The notes below the pieces were generated by a model. That model worked only from the letters and a program-made list of their open reading frames with translations, was not told the origin of the DNA and ran no database searches. From positions 1 to 39,028 of the forward strand of contig CAMBLM010000016.1 of the NCBI GenBank assembly GCA_945868475.1: DNA of 39,028 nt. Direction: 5' to 3'. Origin of the DNA: an uncultured Ruminococcus sp. Lineage in GTDB: Bacteria > Bacillota > Clostridia > Oscillospirales > Ruminococcaceae. Both the position numbers and the translations under genes were made by a program. Positions 7,137 to 15,206 of this stretch are shown in pieces (within the stretch, counting starts at the first letter, position 1; every line of letters begins with the position of its first letter).

Positions 7137-7964
7137 ATGAAAAAAAAATCAACAACTATATCTATTGCGAGTACTCTGCTTCTCGTGTTCGGCTTAACTT
7201 CCTGCGAAGCGGCTGCAAACAATGATATATCAGGCACAACTGTATTTTCAGAAAATGAATTTACCGACATATCCGAATCAACTGCCGCAATGTCACTGCC
7301 TATTGAAGATATTGCACATGCATTTGCAGAACAGGTATTTGCTGCACTTCAAAATAATAAAACTTCAGATGACTCTATCCCATACGCTCCTATAAGCACT
7401 GCACACGAGATACAGAGTTTTGACCCTGAAGCTATGGAGGCAGAGCTTCGTTTGCTTGATATTGATTTTGACGGGGTTCCCGAGTTATTCACCACCTCAC
7501 ATGGAACTATGGGAACGGGAGGACACAGCATATACACTGCAGATGGGCAATTCTATGGCTATGGTTTATACACGATTTGTTTTTCTGATTTTATGACTGA
7601 CGGCAAAGCTGTTTATGCTCCGAGCGGAAGCAACAGCACCTTTGGCTACACCAAGTTAGCTGTTGGTTTGCCATATGTAAGAACAAACGGGGGCGGATTT
7701 TTCAATGGGGTGAAAACACCCGTCAATATCTGCACAGACGGAAATAAAGTCGAAACGACGATATCTTCCGAAGAAGAATATCAAAAGCTTATTGAGGACA
7801 GTTTCGATATATCTTACGACAGCTTACAGCCTATTGATCTTGAAAATAACAGATACATTTCGGATTATCTCCGTGTTCCCGACCCCGAAAACTACACCGA
7901 GGAAGATATTTACGACTGTCTGCTGGGTTTATTGCAGGAATATGAAAATCAGGAGCAGGAATGA
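7137..7964 (+). CDS. Cassette C lipoprotein, candidate partner/immunity protein
   Basis: ATG 7137 follows AGAGG. It encodes 275 residues. MKKK, a hydrophobic stretch and the lipobox LTSC (Cys 23) indicate a type II signal peptide. The mature protein has DIDFDGVPELF, the same acidic loop pattern as the cassette A lipoprotein, and an identical last 28 residues, but the middle is strongly diverged. The conserved frame with divergent core parallels the divergence of the two first-gene products, as expected for matched pairs. The function is unknown; immunity is inferred. The tail and terminator belong to the 203-nt repeat. Confidence 0.75.
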   Translation: MKKKSTTISIASTLLLVFGLTSCEAAANNDISGTTVFSENEFTDISESTAAMSLPIEDIAHAFAEQVFAALQNNKTSDDSIPYAPISTAHEIQSFDPEAMEAELRLLDIDFDGVPELFTTSHGTMGTGGHSIYTADGQFYGYGLYTICFSDFMTDGKAVYAPSGSNSTFGYTKLAVGLPYVRTNGGGFFNGVKTPVNICTDGNKVETTISSEEEYQKLIEDSFDISYDSLQPIDLENNRYISDYLRVPDPENYTEEDIYDCLLGLLQEYENQEQE

Positions 7965-8081
7965 ATATAAAATTCTTGGTGCTTAAACCGTCGCTATATT
8001 AAATCATATCCTCCGTGCTGATTTTGTGCGGAGGATATTTTTCAGATAATACGACTGAAATTTGCAAATGCTATTGCATTT
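7878..8081 (+). repeat. Cassette 3' repeat, copy C
   Basis: Identical to 2860-3063. After GCATTT (8077-8081) the sequence changes to unrelated gene remnants, so this is a recombination junction. Confidence 0.92.
8006..8042 (+). terminator. Intrinsic terminator of cassette C
   Basis: Same 10-bp ATATCCTCCG stem, 13-nt loop and TTTT as at 2988. It ends the accessory array about 500 nt before the S10 promoter. Confidence 0.85.
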
Positions 8082-8155
8082 GGACTTCTGCTGCTAGCCA
8101 AAATGCAGAAGAATTTATTGATATAAAAAGACAATTAGAAGAAAATATTAAATAA
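8081..8155 (+). pseudogene. Gene tail remnant at the array edge
   Basis: This is an open stretch of 24 codons reading WTSAASQNAEEFIDIKRQLE then ENIK-stop. It begins exactly where the 3' repeat ends and has no start codon of its own. It looks like the 3' end of a gene whose body was lost when the cassette recombined. The family is not recognised. Confidence 0.45.
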
Positions 8156-8370
8156 AGACGGGTGATTTAGATGAAGATCGTTACACCGAAAACGATGACG
8201 GCAGTGTTACTTACGACTGCTTTGCAAAAACTACCGAGGAAGATTATGACGATCTGTATTTTTCATTCACGCTAAACGCTGACGGGAAGCTTTGCGGTAG
8301 TTTTAATGCAACTTCAGATATGGAACTTCGACTTTTTTCCGACACTTTTTATAGTGATGTTGAAACCTGA
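8152..8370 (+). pseudogene. Fragment of an acidic protein gene without a start
   Basis: A protein-like frame of about 72 codons includes DEDRYTENDDGSVTYDCFAK and ends FYSDVET-stop. It has an in-frame stop just upstream and no plausible start with a ribosome binding site. The acidic composition resembles the lipoproteins of the array, so it may be a scar of a lost cassette. The following 8371-8544 is AT-rich with short palindromes and no supported gene. Confidence 0.4.
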
Positions 8371-8544
8371 TATTTTCACAAAATAGCGGTGAAAACAAAG
8401 ATACATTTATAAAAGACCTGTTATTTTGCCCCGAAAATGCATTTTTTATGCACAAAAAGTGCTGTTTTGTCGGAAGTGCATAAAAAAATATCAAAAATCA
8501 GGTCGAAATTCTATTTTAAAATTTCGGAAAAATCGCGAAAACCC

Positions 8545-8573
8545 TTGAAATGACAGAATTAGTGTGTTATAAT
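8545..8573 (+). promoter_or_regulatory. S10 operon promoter
   Basis: TTGAAA (8545-8550), a 17-nt spacer and TATAAT (8568-8573) form a near-consensus sigma-A promoter, with transcription starting near 8580. This gives a leader of about 295 nt before rpsJ. Confidence 0.85.
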
Positions 8574-8579
8574 ACTACT

Positions 8580-8790
8580 TGCGTGACTGCAACAAGATAT
8601 GCGTTGAAGTGAAAGGTGGCCGGCGGTTTGCCGGGGAATTTTCATGGAGTATGTCCGATTTTAAACCGGGCGGCTGTAATATCAACACTGTGTGTGCTTA
8701 AACCGTTGGCATTTTTATGCCGATAGGTAAGTTTTGTGTGTATAAAAGCTGACGTTTCCGGAAACACCTGTGTTTTTCGGATTTTTTTAT
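8580..8790 (+). promoter_or_regulatory. S10 operon 5' leader with terminator-like hairpin (candidate attenuator)
   Basis: Three hairpins are visible in the leader. They are CCGGC-GGTTT-GCCGG (8620-8634), TTGGCAT-TTTT-ATGCCGA (8706-8723) and an 11-bp stem 8757-8781 followed by seven Ts (8782-8788). The last is a textbook intrinsic terminator about 85 nt before the rpsJ start, with no gene between it and the promoter, so it should act as an attenuator. E. coli L4 controls its S10 leader by attenuation; whether L4 or anything else acts here is unknown. Confidence 0.6.
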
Positions 8791-8874
8791 GTGAAGCTTG
8801 CGATACACACGGTAGCGTTGAACATTACATTGTCCCCTCTACATTATTAAATTTGCTTAAGGAGGCGATTCTAA

Positions 8875-9189
8875 GTGGCAGTCAATGAAAAAATCAGAAT
8901 CAGAATCAAGGGCTTTGACCATGCGGTTGTAGATGCAGCAGCAGCTAAGATCGTAGAGGCAGCAAAGCGCAGCGGTGCAAGAGTTTCGGGTCCTATCCCG
9001 CTCCCAACAGACAAGGAGATCGTTACTATCCTCCGTGCTGTACACAAGGACAAGGACAGCCGTGAGCAGTTCGAGCTTCGCACCCACAAAAGACTCATCG
9101 ACGTTATAAGACCTACTGCAAAGACAACTGAAGCTTTACAGGGTCTTGAACTTCCTGCCGGCGTTGATATCGTAATGGAAATCAAGTAA
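8875..9189 (+). CDS. rpsJ: 30S ribosomal protein S10
   Basis: The GTG start at 8875 follows AAGGAGG (8858-8864). It encodes 104 residues, the usual length. S10 sits in the 30S head and, as NusE, also takes part in antitermination complexes. The sequence starts [18 protein letters not shown] and contains the conserved [13 protein letters not shown] loop and RTHKRLIDV. It is the first gene of the S10 operon, preceded by its own promoter and attenuator-like leader; rplC follows after 85 nt. Confidence 0.97.
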   Translation: MAVNEKIRIRIKGFDHAVVDAAAAKIVEAAKRSGARVSGPIPLPTDKEIVTILRAVHKDKDSREQFELRTHKRLIDVIRPTAKTTEALQGLELPAGVDIVMEIK

Positions 9190-9274
9190 GCGAGAGCCTG
9201 CCATTTCCGAAAATATCGATCCGCAGGTCATGTTGTGCAAAAACACAACCAATAACCAATAGGAGGAAAAAATC

Positions 9275-9916
9275 ATGACAAAGGCAATCATCGGTAAGAA
9301 AATCGGTATGACACAGATTTTCGATGAAGCAACTAACAAGGTTATCCCCTTGACAGTTGTAGAAGCCGGCCCTTGCGTAGTCGTTCAGAAGAAGACAGTT
9401 GAGAACGACGGTTACAGCGCAGTACAACTCGGCTTCGGCGATCTCAGAGAAAAGCTTGCAAACAAGCCTGTTAAGGGTCACTTTGCAAAGGCTGACGCTC
9501 CTCTCAAGAGAACTCTCAAAGAGTTCAGACTTGACGGTGCAGACGCTATCGAGGTCGGAGCTATCCTCAAGGCTGATACATTTGAAGTAGGCGACATCGT
9601 TGATGTAAGCGGTACTTCAAAGGGTAAGGGCTTCCAGGGTACTATCAAGAAGAACAACCAGCGCTCACTCAAGGAAACTCACGGTACAGGCCCTGTTCAC
9701 AGACAGGCTGGTTCCATGGGTGCCTGCTCTTCACCTTCCCGTATCTTCAAGGGCAAGAAGCTTGCAGGTCACATGGGTGCAGAAAAGGTTACTATCCAGA
9801 ATCTTGAAATCGTCAAGATCGACGCAGAAAACAATCTTATCGCAATCAAGGGTGCTATTCCCGGTCCTAAGAACGGAATCGTTACAATCTGCGACTGCGT
9901 AAAGAAAAAAGCTTAA
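9275..9916 (+). CDS. rplC: 50S ribosomal protein L3
   Basis: ATG 9275 follows AGGAGG. It encodes 213 residues. L3 is an early 23S rRNA binder whose long loop reaches the peptidyl transferase centre. Diagnostic parts are the start [16 protein letters not shown], the [10 protein letters not shown] segment ([16 protein letters not shown]) and the loop [19 protein letters not shown]. Codon use is strongly biased (AAG, CTC, GTT), as in the whole operon. rplD follows after 18 nt. Confidence 0.97.
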   Translation: MTKAIIGKKIGMTQIFDEATNKVIPLTVVEAGPCVVVQKKTVENDGYSAVQLGFGDLREKLANKPVKGHFAKADAPLKRTLKEFRLDGADAIEVGAILKADTFEVGDIVDVSGTSKGKGFQGTIKKNNQRSLKETHGTGPVHRQAGSMGACSSPSRIFKGKKLAGHMGAEKVTIQNLEIVKIDAENNLIAIKGAIPGPKNGIVTICDCVKKKA

Positions 9917-9934
9917 TGGAAGGAGGAAGCAACA

Positions 9935-10561
9935 ATGCCTAATATGAAAGTTCTCGATATGACAGGTAAAGAGGTTTCCAACATTGAGCTGTCAGATGCA
10001 ATTTTCGGTATCACACCCAACGAGTCCGCTATGCACACAATGGTAGTTAACTACCTTGCCAATCAGCGTCAGGGCACACAGTCCACTCTCACCCGTACAG
10101 AGGTAAGAGGCGGCGGCAGAAAGCCTTGGAGACAGAAGGGTACAGGCCACGCAAGACAGGGTTCTACAAGAGCTCCTCAGTGGACACACGGCGGTATCGC
10201 ACTCGGCCCTAAGCCAAGAAGCTACCGTTTCACAGTAAACAAGAAGTTAAGAAGACTTGCTATGAAGTCTGCAATGTCCGTTAAGGTAGCAGACAACAAC
10301 ATGATCGTTCTCGATTCCATCAAGATGGAGGAATTCAAGACAAAGACTGTTGTTAATATGCTCAAGTCGATCGAAGCTGAGGGCAAGAAGGCTCTCATCG
10401 TTCTTTCCGAAAATGACAGCTTCGTAATCAAGAGCGCTGCTAACATCCCGGGTGTTAAGACAGCTCTCGTAAACACGATCAATGTTTATGACATTCTCAA
10501 CGCTGAAAAGTTTATCGTTGTTAAGGATGCCGTAGCTAAAATTGAGGAGGTGTACGCATAA
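9935..10561 (+). CDS. rplD: 50S ribosomal protein L4
   Basis: ATG 9935 follows GGAGGAAG. It encodes 208 residues. L4 binds 23S rRNA and lines the exit tunnel with its extended loop, seen here as TRTEVRGGGRKPWRQKGTGHARQG, split around the conserved GGGRKPWRQK. In E. coli L4 represses its own operon, and the leader terminator upstream of rpsJ makes a similar loop conceivable but unproven. The stop overlaps the rplW start by one base (TAATG), implying translational coupling. Confidence 0.97.
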   Translation: MPNMKVLDMTGKEVSNIELSDAIFGITPNESAMHTMVVNYLANQRQGTQSTLTRTEVRGGGRKPWRQKGTGHARQGSTRAPQWTHGGIALGPKPRSYRFTVNKKLRRLAMKSAMSVKVADNNMIVLDSIKMEEFKTKTVVNMLKSIEAEGKKALIVLSENDSFVIKSAANIPGVKTALVNTINVYDILNAEKFIVVKDAVAKIEEVYA

Positions 10562-10851
10562 TGTTAGCACAGGATATCGTAATCAAGCCTATCATCACTG
10601 AAAAGAGCATGTCCGGTCTTCAGAATGGAAAGTACACCTTTAAGGTAGCCAAGAACGCTAACAAGGTCGAAATTGCTAAGGCAGTTGAAGAACTCTTCGG
10701 CGTTAAGGTTGCAAAGGTTAATACTCTCAACGTAAGAGGCCGCTATAAGAGAATGGGCATGAACGCAGGCTACACAGCAGCTTGGAAGAAGGCTGTCGTT
10801 ACTCTTACAGCAGATTCTAAGACCATCGAATTCTTCGACGGTATGATGTAA
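10561..10851 (+). CDS. rplW: 50S ribosomal protein L23
   Basis: ATG 10561 overlaps the rplD stop, with GGAGGTG just upstream. It encodes 96 residues, normal for L23. The protein is at the tunnel exit, where trigger factor and SRP dock. Conserved parts are DIVIKPIITEKS, YTFKVAKNANKVEI and the NTLNVRGRYKRMG segment. A 104-nt gap with a small GGAAG/CTTCC hairpin precedes rplB. Confidence 0.96.
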   Translation: MLAQDIVIKPIITEKSMSGLQNGKYTFKVAKNANKVEIAKAVEELFGVKVAKVNTLNVRGRYKRMGMNAGYTAAWKKAVVTLTADSKTIEFFDGMM

Positions 10852-10955
10852 GGCCCAATAAGGCTTTTACTCCTTAGCCCACGGGCATTGAGTAAGTATG
10901 GAAGGAAACAGCTTCCGCAAAACATCGCAAATTTATAAAGGAGATTTGAACTACA

Positions 10956-11789
10956 ATGGCTATTAAAGTTTACCAGCCTACCACCGCTTCAAGACGTCAG
11001 ATGACTGTAACTGACTACAGCGGTCTTTCCAAGGTAGCTCCTGAAAAGAGCCTTCTCGCTCCCATTAAGAAGAATGCCGGCAGAAACAGCTACGGTAGAA
11101 TCACTGTTCGTCACAGAGGCGGCGGAAACAGAAGAAAATACAGAATCATCGACTTCAAGAGAGATAAGCAGGGTATGAACGCTACTGTTCTCACACTTGA
11201 ATACGATCCTAACAGAAGTGCATTCATCGCTCTCGTTCAGTACGAGGACGGCGAAAAGAGATACATCATCGCTCCTAACGGCCTTGCTGTTGGCGACGTT
11301 ATCCGCGCAGGTGCTGACTCCGATATTAAGCCGGGCAACGCTCTTGCTCTTGCTAATATCCCTGTTGGTACATTCATCCACAACATTGAGCTTTACCCCG
11401 GCAAGGGCGCACAGCTCGTTCGTGCAGCAGGCAACATGGCTCAGCTCATGGGTAAGGAAGACGACTATGTTCTCGTCAGACTTCCTTCCGGCGAAATGAG
11501 AAAGATCCCTGCAGGATGCATGGCTTCCATCGGTCAGGTTTCCAACATTGACCATGAAAACGTAAACCTCGGTAAGGCAGGTAAGACCCGCCACAGAGGT
11601 ATCAGACCTACCGTTCGTGGTTCTGTCATGAACCCATGCGACCACCCACACGGTGGTGGTGAAGGTAAGTCACCTGTCGGCCGTCCGGGACCTGTTACTC
11701 CTTGGGGCAAGCCGGCACTCGGTTACAAGACCAGAGCTACTCATAATAGAACTGACAAGTTCATCGTTAAGAGAAGAAACGGCAAGTAA
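10956..11789 (+). CDS. rplB: 50S ribosomal protein L2
   Basis: ATG 10956 follows AAGGAGAT. It encodes 277 residues, full length. L2 supports subunit joining and the peptidyl transferase region. Hallmarks are [37 protein letters not shown] and the C-terminal [20 protein letters not shown] containing the conserved functional His. A 110-nt spacer with a strong hairpin separates it from rpsS. Confidence 0.98.
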   Translation: MAIKVYQPTTASRRQMTVTDYSGLSKVAPEKSLLAPIKKNAGRNSYGRITVRHRGGGNRRKYRIIDFKRDKQGMNATVLTLEYDPNRSAFIALVQYEDGEKRYIIAPNGLAVGDVIRAGADSDIKPGNALALANIPVGTFIHNIELYPGKGAQLVRAAGNMAQLMGKEDDYVLVRLPSGEMRKIPAGCMASIGQVSNIDHENVNLGKAGKTRHRGIRPTVRGSVMNPCDHPHGGGEGKSPVGRPGPVTPWGKPALGYKTRATHNRTDKFIVKRRNGK

Positions 11790-11833
11790 TCTTATAAGAA
11801 ATTTTATTGAAAGTTTACTCATAGGAATCGTAA

Positions 11834-11875
11834 AGAGGAATGTCGGAGCGATCATGCTCCCGACATCTTGCCTCT
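11834..11875 (+). promoter_or_regulatory. Strong mRNA hairpin between rplB and rpsS
   Basis: AGAGG (11834-11838) pairs with CCTCT (11871-11875). Inside it, ATGTCGG-AGC (11840-11849) pairs with GCT-CCGACAT (11856-11866) with one bulged C. No T tract follows, so it is not an ordinary terminator. It could be an RNA-processing, stability or protein-binding element ahead of rpsS. Confidence 0.55.
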
Positions 11876-11899
11876 GATTTTGAGAGGGGAGGAAAACCA

Positions 11900-12181
11900 A
11901 TGAGCAGAAGCATTAAAAAAGGACCATACGTCCAGGAAGCTCTTCTTAAGAGAGTTATTGCTATGAACGAAGCAGGTGAAAAGAAAGTCCTCAAGACTTG
12001 GAGCAGAGCTTCAACGATTTTCCCTGATTTCATAGGTCATACATTTGCCGTTCATGACGGCAGAAAGCACGTTCCCGTATATGTGACTGAAGATATGGTA
12101 GGTCACAGACTCGGTGAATTCGCACCAACAAGAACCTATAAGGGTCATGCGGGTTCAAAGACATCCAACAACGGTAAGTAA
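11900..12181 (+). CDS. rpsS: 30S ribosomal protein S19
   Basis: ATG 11900 with GGGGAGG upstream gives the usual start [11 protein letters not shown]; an upstream in-frame ATG at 11840 lies inside the hairpin and has no supporting site. It encodes 93 residues. S19 lies in the 30S head near the A-site finger bridge. Conserved parts are [28 protein letters not shown] and [15 protein letters not shown]. It is followed by rplV after 23 nt. Confidence 0.97.
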   Translation: MSRSIKKGPYVQEALLKRVIAMNEAGEKKVLKTWSRASTIFPDFIGHTFAVHDGRKHVPVYVTEDMVGHRLGEFAPTRTYKGHAGSKTSNNGK

Positions 12182-12204
12182 TAAGGCAGAGAGGAGAATT
12201 TAGA

Positions 12205-12540
12205 ATGGAAGCAAGAGCATACCTCAAAAATGCTCGCATAGCACCTCGAAAGGTTCAGATCGTTCTTGACCTTATCAGAGGCAAAGACGTTGAAACAGCT
12301 ATGGCGATTTTAAAGAACACACCTAAATCTGCTTGTGAATATCTGGAGAAGCTTCTGAAGTCCGCAATCGCAAATGCAGAAAACAATTTCGGTATGGATA
12401 AGAACAACCTTTATGTATCCGAGTGCTTCGTTTGCCCCGGACCTATAATGAAGAGAATCATGCCGAGATCACATGGCAGAGCATTCCGCATCCTCAAGAG
12501 AACATCTCATGTAACTCTTGTGGTAAAGGAAAAAGAATAA
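12205..12540 (+). CDS. rplV: 50S ribosomal protein L22
   Basis: ATG 12205 follows GAGAGGAG. It encodes 111 residues. L22 binds all domains of 23S rRNA, and its hairpin lines the exit tunnel; macrolide resistance changes map there. Typical features are [18 protein letters not shown] near the N-terminus and the tunnel loop [26 protein letters not shown]. rpsC starts 19 nt later. Confidence 0.97.
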   Translation: MEARAYLKNARIAPRKVQIVLDLIRGKDVETAMAILKNTPKSACEYLEKLLKSAIANAENNFGMDKNNLYVSECFVCPGPIMKRIMPRSHGRAFRILKRTSHVTLVVKEKE

Positions 12541-12559
12541 GTCGAAAGGAGTAAACTAA

Positions 12560-13315
12560 ATGGGACAGAAAGTTAATCCCCACGGCCTTCGTGTAGGCGT
12601 AATCAAAGATTGGGACTCCCGCTGGTTTGCTAACAAAGCAACTTTCGGCGATACCCTCGTAGAAGATTACAACGTTCGTAATTATATCAAGAAGGAACTT
12701 TATGCAGCAGGCGTTGCCAAGATCGAGATCGAAAGATTTGCTGATAAGGTAAGAATCCATGTTCACTGCGCTAAGCCCGGTATCGTTATCGGAAGAGGCG
12801 GCGAGAACATCGAAAAGATCCGCGCTAAAGTTGAAAAGATGATCGGTAAGTCTGTAGCTATCAACATCGTTGAAGTTAAGACACCTGATATGAATGCACA
12901 GCTCGTTGCAGAAAACATTGCTGCACAGCTTGAAAACCGTGTATCCTTCAGAAGAGCTATGAAGCAGTCCATCGGCAGAGCTATGAAGCTCGGCGCTAAG
13001 GGCATCAAGGTTAAGTGCGGCGGCCGTCTTGGCGGTGCTGAGATCGCACGTTCCGAAAGCTACCACGAAGGTACAATTCCTCTTCAGACGATCCGTGCTG
13101 ACATCGACTATGGTTTTGCAGAGGCTAACACAACCTACGGCAAGATCGGTGTTAAGGTTTGGATCTACAAGGGTGAAGTTCTCAAGGGCGACCTCAATGC
13201 TGCTAAGACAGCTCCCGAGAAGCCTGAAAGAAAGCCCAGAAGAGCTAACGGTGACAAGCCCCGCACAAACGGCGGCAGAAACCGTACAGAAAGAAGAGAA
13301 GGAGGTAACCAGTAA
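12560..13315 (+). CDS. rpsC: 30S ribosomal protein S3
   Basis: ATG 12560 follows GAAAGGAG. It encodes 251 residues. S3 is at the mRNA entry channel and contains a KH domain, here with the GRGGENIEK loop ([14 protein letters not shown]) around residues 77-90. The C-terminal core has [30 protein letters not shown] basic tail of about 35 residues rich in Arg/Asn/Gly ([12 protein letters not shown]...) extends past the core. The stop overlaps the rplP start. Confidence 0.97.
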   Translation: MGQKVNPHGLRVGVIKDWDSRWFANKATFGDTLVEDYNVRNYIKKELYAAGVAKIEIERFADKVRIHVHCAKPGIVIGRGGENIEKIRAKVEKMIGKSVAINIVEVKTPDMNAQLVAENIAAQLENRVSFRRAMKQSIGRAMKLGAKGIKVKCGGRLGGAEIARSESYHEGTIPLQTIRADIDYGFAEANTTYGKIGVKVWIYKGEVLKGDLNAAKTAPEKPERKPRRANGDKPRTNGGRNRTERREGGNQ

Positions 13316-13743
13316 TGCTTCTTCCAAAGAGAGTTAAGTACAGAAGAGTACAGAGAGGCAGACTTACAGGTAAGGCTACAAGAGGTAACGTTGTTTCATA
13401 CGGCGATTTCGGTCTTCAGGCTCTTGAACCTGCATGGATTACCTCTAACCAGATCGAAGCTGCCCGTATCGCTATGACACGTTACATCAAGCGTGGCGGT
13501 CAGGTTTGGATCAAGATTTTCCCAGACAAGCCGATCACAGAAAAGCCTGCTGAAACCCGAATGGGTTCCGGTAAGGGTTCACCCGAATACTGGGTTGCAG
13601 TAGTTAAGCCGGGCAGAGTTCTTTTCGAGATCAATGGCGTTACTGAGGAGCAGGCTCGTGAAGCTATGCGTCTTGCAGCTCACAAGCTCCCTATCAAGTG
13701 CAAATTCGTTAAGCGTCAGGCAGAAGAGGAGGCGAGCGTATAA
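13315..13743 (+). CDS. rplP: 50S ribosomal protein L16
   Basis: ATG 13315 overlaps the rpsC stop, with GGAGG upstream. It encodes 142 residues. L16 organises the A-site tRNA region of the 50S subunit. Hallmarks are [38 protein letters not shown] and [22 protein letters not shown]. The stop overlaps the rpmC start by one base. Confidence 0.97.
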   Translation: MLLPKRVKYRRVQRGRLTGKATRGNVVSYGDFGLQALEPAWITSNQIEAARIAMTRYIKRGGQVWIKIFPDKPITEKPAETRMGSGKGSPEYWVAVVKPGRVLFEINGVTEEQAREAMRLAAHKLPIKCKFVKRQAEEEASV

Positions 13744-13940
13744 TGAAGGCATCAGAAGTTAGAGAAATGACTGATCTCGAGCTTGAAAACAAGCTTGTTG
13801 ACCTCAAGAAAGAGCTTTTTGCTCTCCGTTTTCAGCTCGCTGTAAATCAGCTTGACAATCCAACACGTCTTAAGGCTGTTAAGAAGGACATCGCTCGTAT
13901 CAAGACTATTCTTGTTGAGCGTTCCAAAGTACAGCAGTAA
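13743..13940 (+). CDS. rpmC: 50S ribosomal protein L29
   Basis: ATG 13743 overlaps the rplP stop; GAGGAGG lies just upstream. It encodes 65 residues, normal for L29. The start [22 protein letters not shown] and the [18 protein letters not shown] helix are diagnostic. It works at the tunnel exit next to L23. rpsQ follows. Confidence 0.96.
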   Translation: MKASEVREMTDLELENKLVDLKKELFALRFQLAVNQLDNPTRLKAVKKDIARIKTILVERSKVQQ

Positions 13941-13959
13941 GTGAAGGAGGGTTTTGAAG

Positions 13960-14220
13960 ATGGCTGATGAGAGAAATCTTAGAAAAACAAGAGTCGGCAA
14001 GGTCGTTTCCAACAAAATGGATAAGACGATCGTTGTTGCTATCATAGACAGCGTTAAGCATCCTCTTTATAAGAAAACTATCAAGAGAACTGTTAAGCTT
14101 AAAGCTCACGATGAGAACAATGTCTGCAACATTGGCGACCGCGTTGAAATTATGGAAACCCGTCCTATCTCCAAGGATAAGAGATGGCGTTTAGTAAAGG
14201 TTATTGAGCAGGCTAAGTAA
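13960..14220 (+). CDS. rpsQ: 30S ribosomal protein S17
   Basis: ATG 13960 is chosen because GAAGGAGG (13943-13950) is 9 nt upstream; TTG 13954 would add two residues. It encodes 86 residues. S17 binds 16S rRNA early in assembly. The OB-fold sequence [21 protein letters not shown], followed by [19 protein letters not shown] and [21 protein letters not shown], is typical. It is the last gene before a 262-nt gap that contains the second ribosomal promoter. Confidence 0.96.
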   Translation: MADERNLRKTRVGKVVSNKMDKTIVVAIIDSVKHPLYKKTIKRTVKLKAHDENNVCNIGDRVEIMETRPISKDKRWRLVKVIEQAK

Positions 14221-14233
14221 AATAAATATCATA

Positions 14234-14279
14234 TTGTCCCTTGTTTTTGGTGAAAACGCCAGTTGACAACAAGGGGCAA
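14234..14279 (+). promoter_or_regulatory. Inverted repeat overlapping the spc promoter
   Basis: TTGTCCCTTGTT (14234-14245) is the inverted match of AACAAGGGGCAA (14268-14279) with one G-U. The 22-nt loop contains a nested GGTG-AAAA-CGCC. The right arm begins at the last base of the -35 box and fills the spacer. It may be a terminator for rpsQ transcripts, a protein operator, or both. Confidence 0.6.
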
Positions 14280-14291
14280 CTATGCTATAAT
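14263..14291 (+). promoter_or_regulatory. Consensus promoter for the spc gene block
   Basis: Perfect TTGACA (14263-14268), 17-nt spacer, perfect TATAAT (14286-14291). It should be one of the strongest promoters in the window and lets rplN onward be transcribed independently of the S10 block. Confidence 0.9.
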
Positions 14292-14297
14292 GTTTTC

Positions 14298-14482
14298 TTG
14301 GTGATGGCTGTACCGAACGTGTGAAAAGCGTCTCAGAGCGCGAAACACCCGGGAGCGTTGAGTCATTTTAGCTTGTTTGAATATTAAAATCAATTTATAT
14401 GAGTGAACGGTAGTGAGATCGTGATGAATAATCGGGTCTTTCTGCCGCGAAGCTCTGTAAAAACGGGAAGGAGTAGTGCACT
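14298..14482 (+). promoter_or_regulatory. Long 5' leader of the spc block
   Basis: About 185 nt lie between the promoter and the rplN start, with no convincing ORF. The part 14320-14365 is rich in short complementary GC stretches (AAGCGTCTC, GAGCGC, GGGAGCGTT), suggesting structure. I could not fix one fold. It is a candidate autoregulatory leader. Confidence 0.4.
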
Positions 14483-14851
14483 GTGGTACAGATGCAGACT
14501 TATTTAAAAGTCGCTGATAATACGGGTGCTAAGGAACTTATGTGTATCAGAGTTCTCGGCGGCACACGCAGAAGATATGCTAATATCGGTGACGTTGTTG
14601 TTGCTTCGGTTAAGAAAGCAACACCAGGCGGCGTTGTTAAAAAAGGCGACGTTGTTAAGGCAGTAATCGTTCGTTCTGCTAAGGGTGTTCGCCGCGAAGA
14701 CGGAACCTACATCAGATTCGATGAGAATGCTGCTGTTATTATCAAGGAAGACAAGAACCCGAAGGGTACTCGTATCTTTGGACCTGTTGCTCGTGAGCTC
14801 AGAGACAAGGATTATACTAAGATCCTTTCACTTGCTCCTGAAGTACTTTAA
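14483..14851 (+). CDS. rplN: 50S ribosomal protein L14
   Basis: GTG 14483 preceded by AAGGAG gives [26 protein letters not shown], the standard L14 N-terminus. It encodes 122 residues, usual length. L14 forms an intersubunit bridge with 16S rRNA and is the docking site of RsfS. The C-terminal [14 protein letters not shown] motif is present. rplX starts 14 nt after the stop. Confidence 0.97.
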   Translation: MVQMQTYLKVADNTGAKELMCIRVLGGTRRRYANIGDVVVASVKKATPGGVVKKGDVVKAVIVRSAKGVRREDGTYIRFDENAAVIIKEDKNPKGTRIFGPVARELRDKDYTKILSLAPEVL

Positions 14852-14865
14852 GGAGGTGTCCTGAA

Positions 14866-15189
14866 ATGAATAAACTTCACGTTAAAACCGGCGACACCGT
14901 TGTTATTATCTCGGGTAACGACAAGGGCGAGCGCGGCAAGGTTTTGGAAGTATCCCCCAAGGAGAAAAAGGTTATCGTTGAAGGTCTTAACATCGCTACA
15001 AAGCACGTTAAGCCCAGACAGATGGGACAGCAGGGCGGCATCGTAAAGTGCGAAGCTCCTATGTACGCTTCAAAGGTAATGGTTGTTTGCCCACACTGCG
15101 GCAAGCCAACAAGAATCGGCCACAAGATCGAGGCTGACGGTACTAAGTCAAGAGTTTGCAAGAATGCAGACTGCGGCAAGACATATTAA
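14866..15189 (+). CDS. rplX: 50S ribosomal protein L24, zinc-ribbon form
   Basis: ATG 14866 follows AAGGAGG. It encodes 107 residues. L24 nucleates 50S assembly through its KOW fold ([23 protein letters not shown]). The C-terminus carries CPHC and CKNADC, a zinc-ribbon pair found in the cysteine-containing form of L24 in several Clostridia but absent from E. coli. CKNADC has three residues between the cysteines rather than two. Confidence 0.96.
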   Translation: MNKLHVKTGDTVVIISGNDKGERGKVLEVSPKEKKVIVEGLNIATKHVKPRQMGQQGGIVKCEAPMYASKVMVVCPHCGKPTRIGHKIEADGTKSRVCKNADCGKTY

Positions 15190-15206
15190 GGAAAGGAGAA
15201 ATTGAT

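Noticed and set aside
690-8081. The array as a prophage or integrative element remnant
   Set aside because: No integrase, terminase, portal, capsid or attachment-site repeat is present; the only repeats are the cassette ends.
8171-8275. 34-codon ATG frame (MKIVTPKTMTAV...)
   Set aside because: The overlapping startless frame has a far more protein-like composition; this one has no clear ribosome binding site and stops at a remnant.
8303-8494. 63-codon minus-strand frame before the S10 promoter
   Set aside because: AT-rich, no ribosome binding site, and it overlaps the plus-strand remnant; nothing supports expression.
8364-8504. ACCTGAT / ATCAGGT pair about 130 nt apart as terminal repeats of an insertion
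   Set aside because: Only seven bases match well, there is no target duplication, and the interior has no coding content; too weak to call.
12494-13327. 277-codon open frame on the minus strand opposite rpsC
   Set aside because: Codon bias of the highly expressed sense gene leaves the antisense frame open; there is no ribosome binding site or promoter and the product has no recognisable features. The same applies to minus-strand frames at 10989-11651 and 20711-21439.
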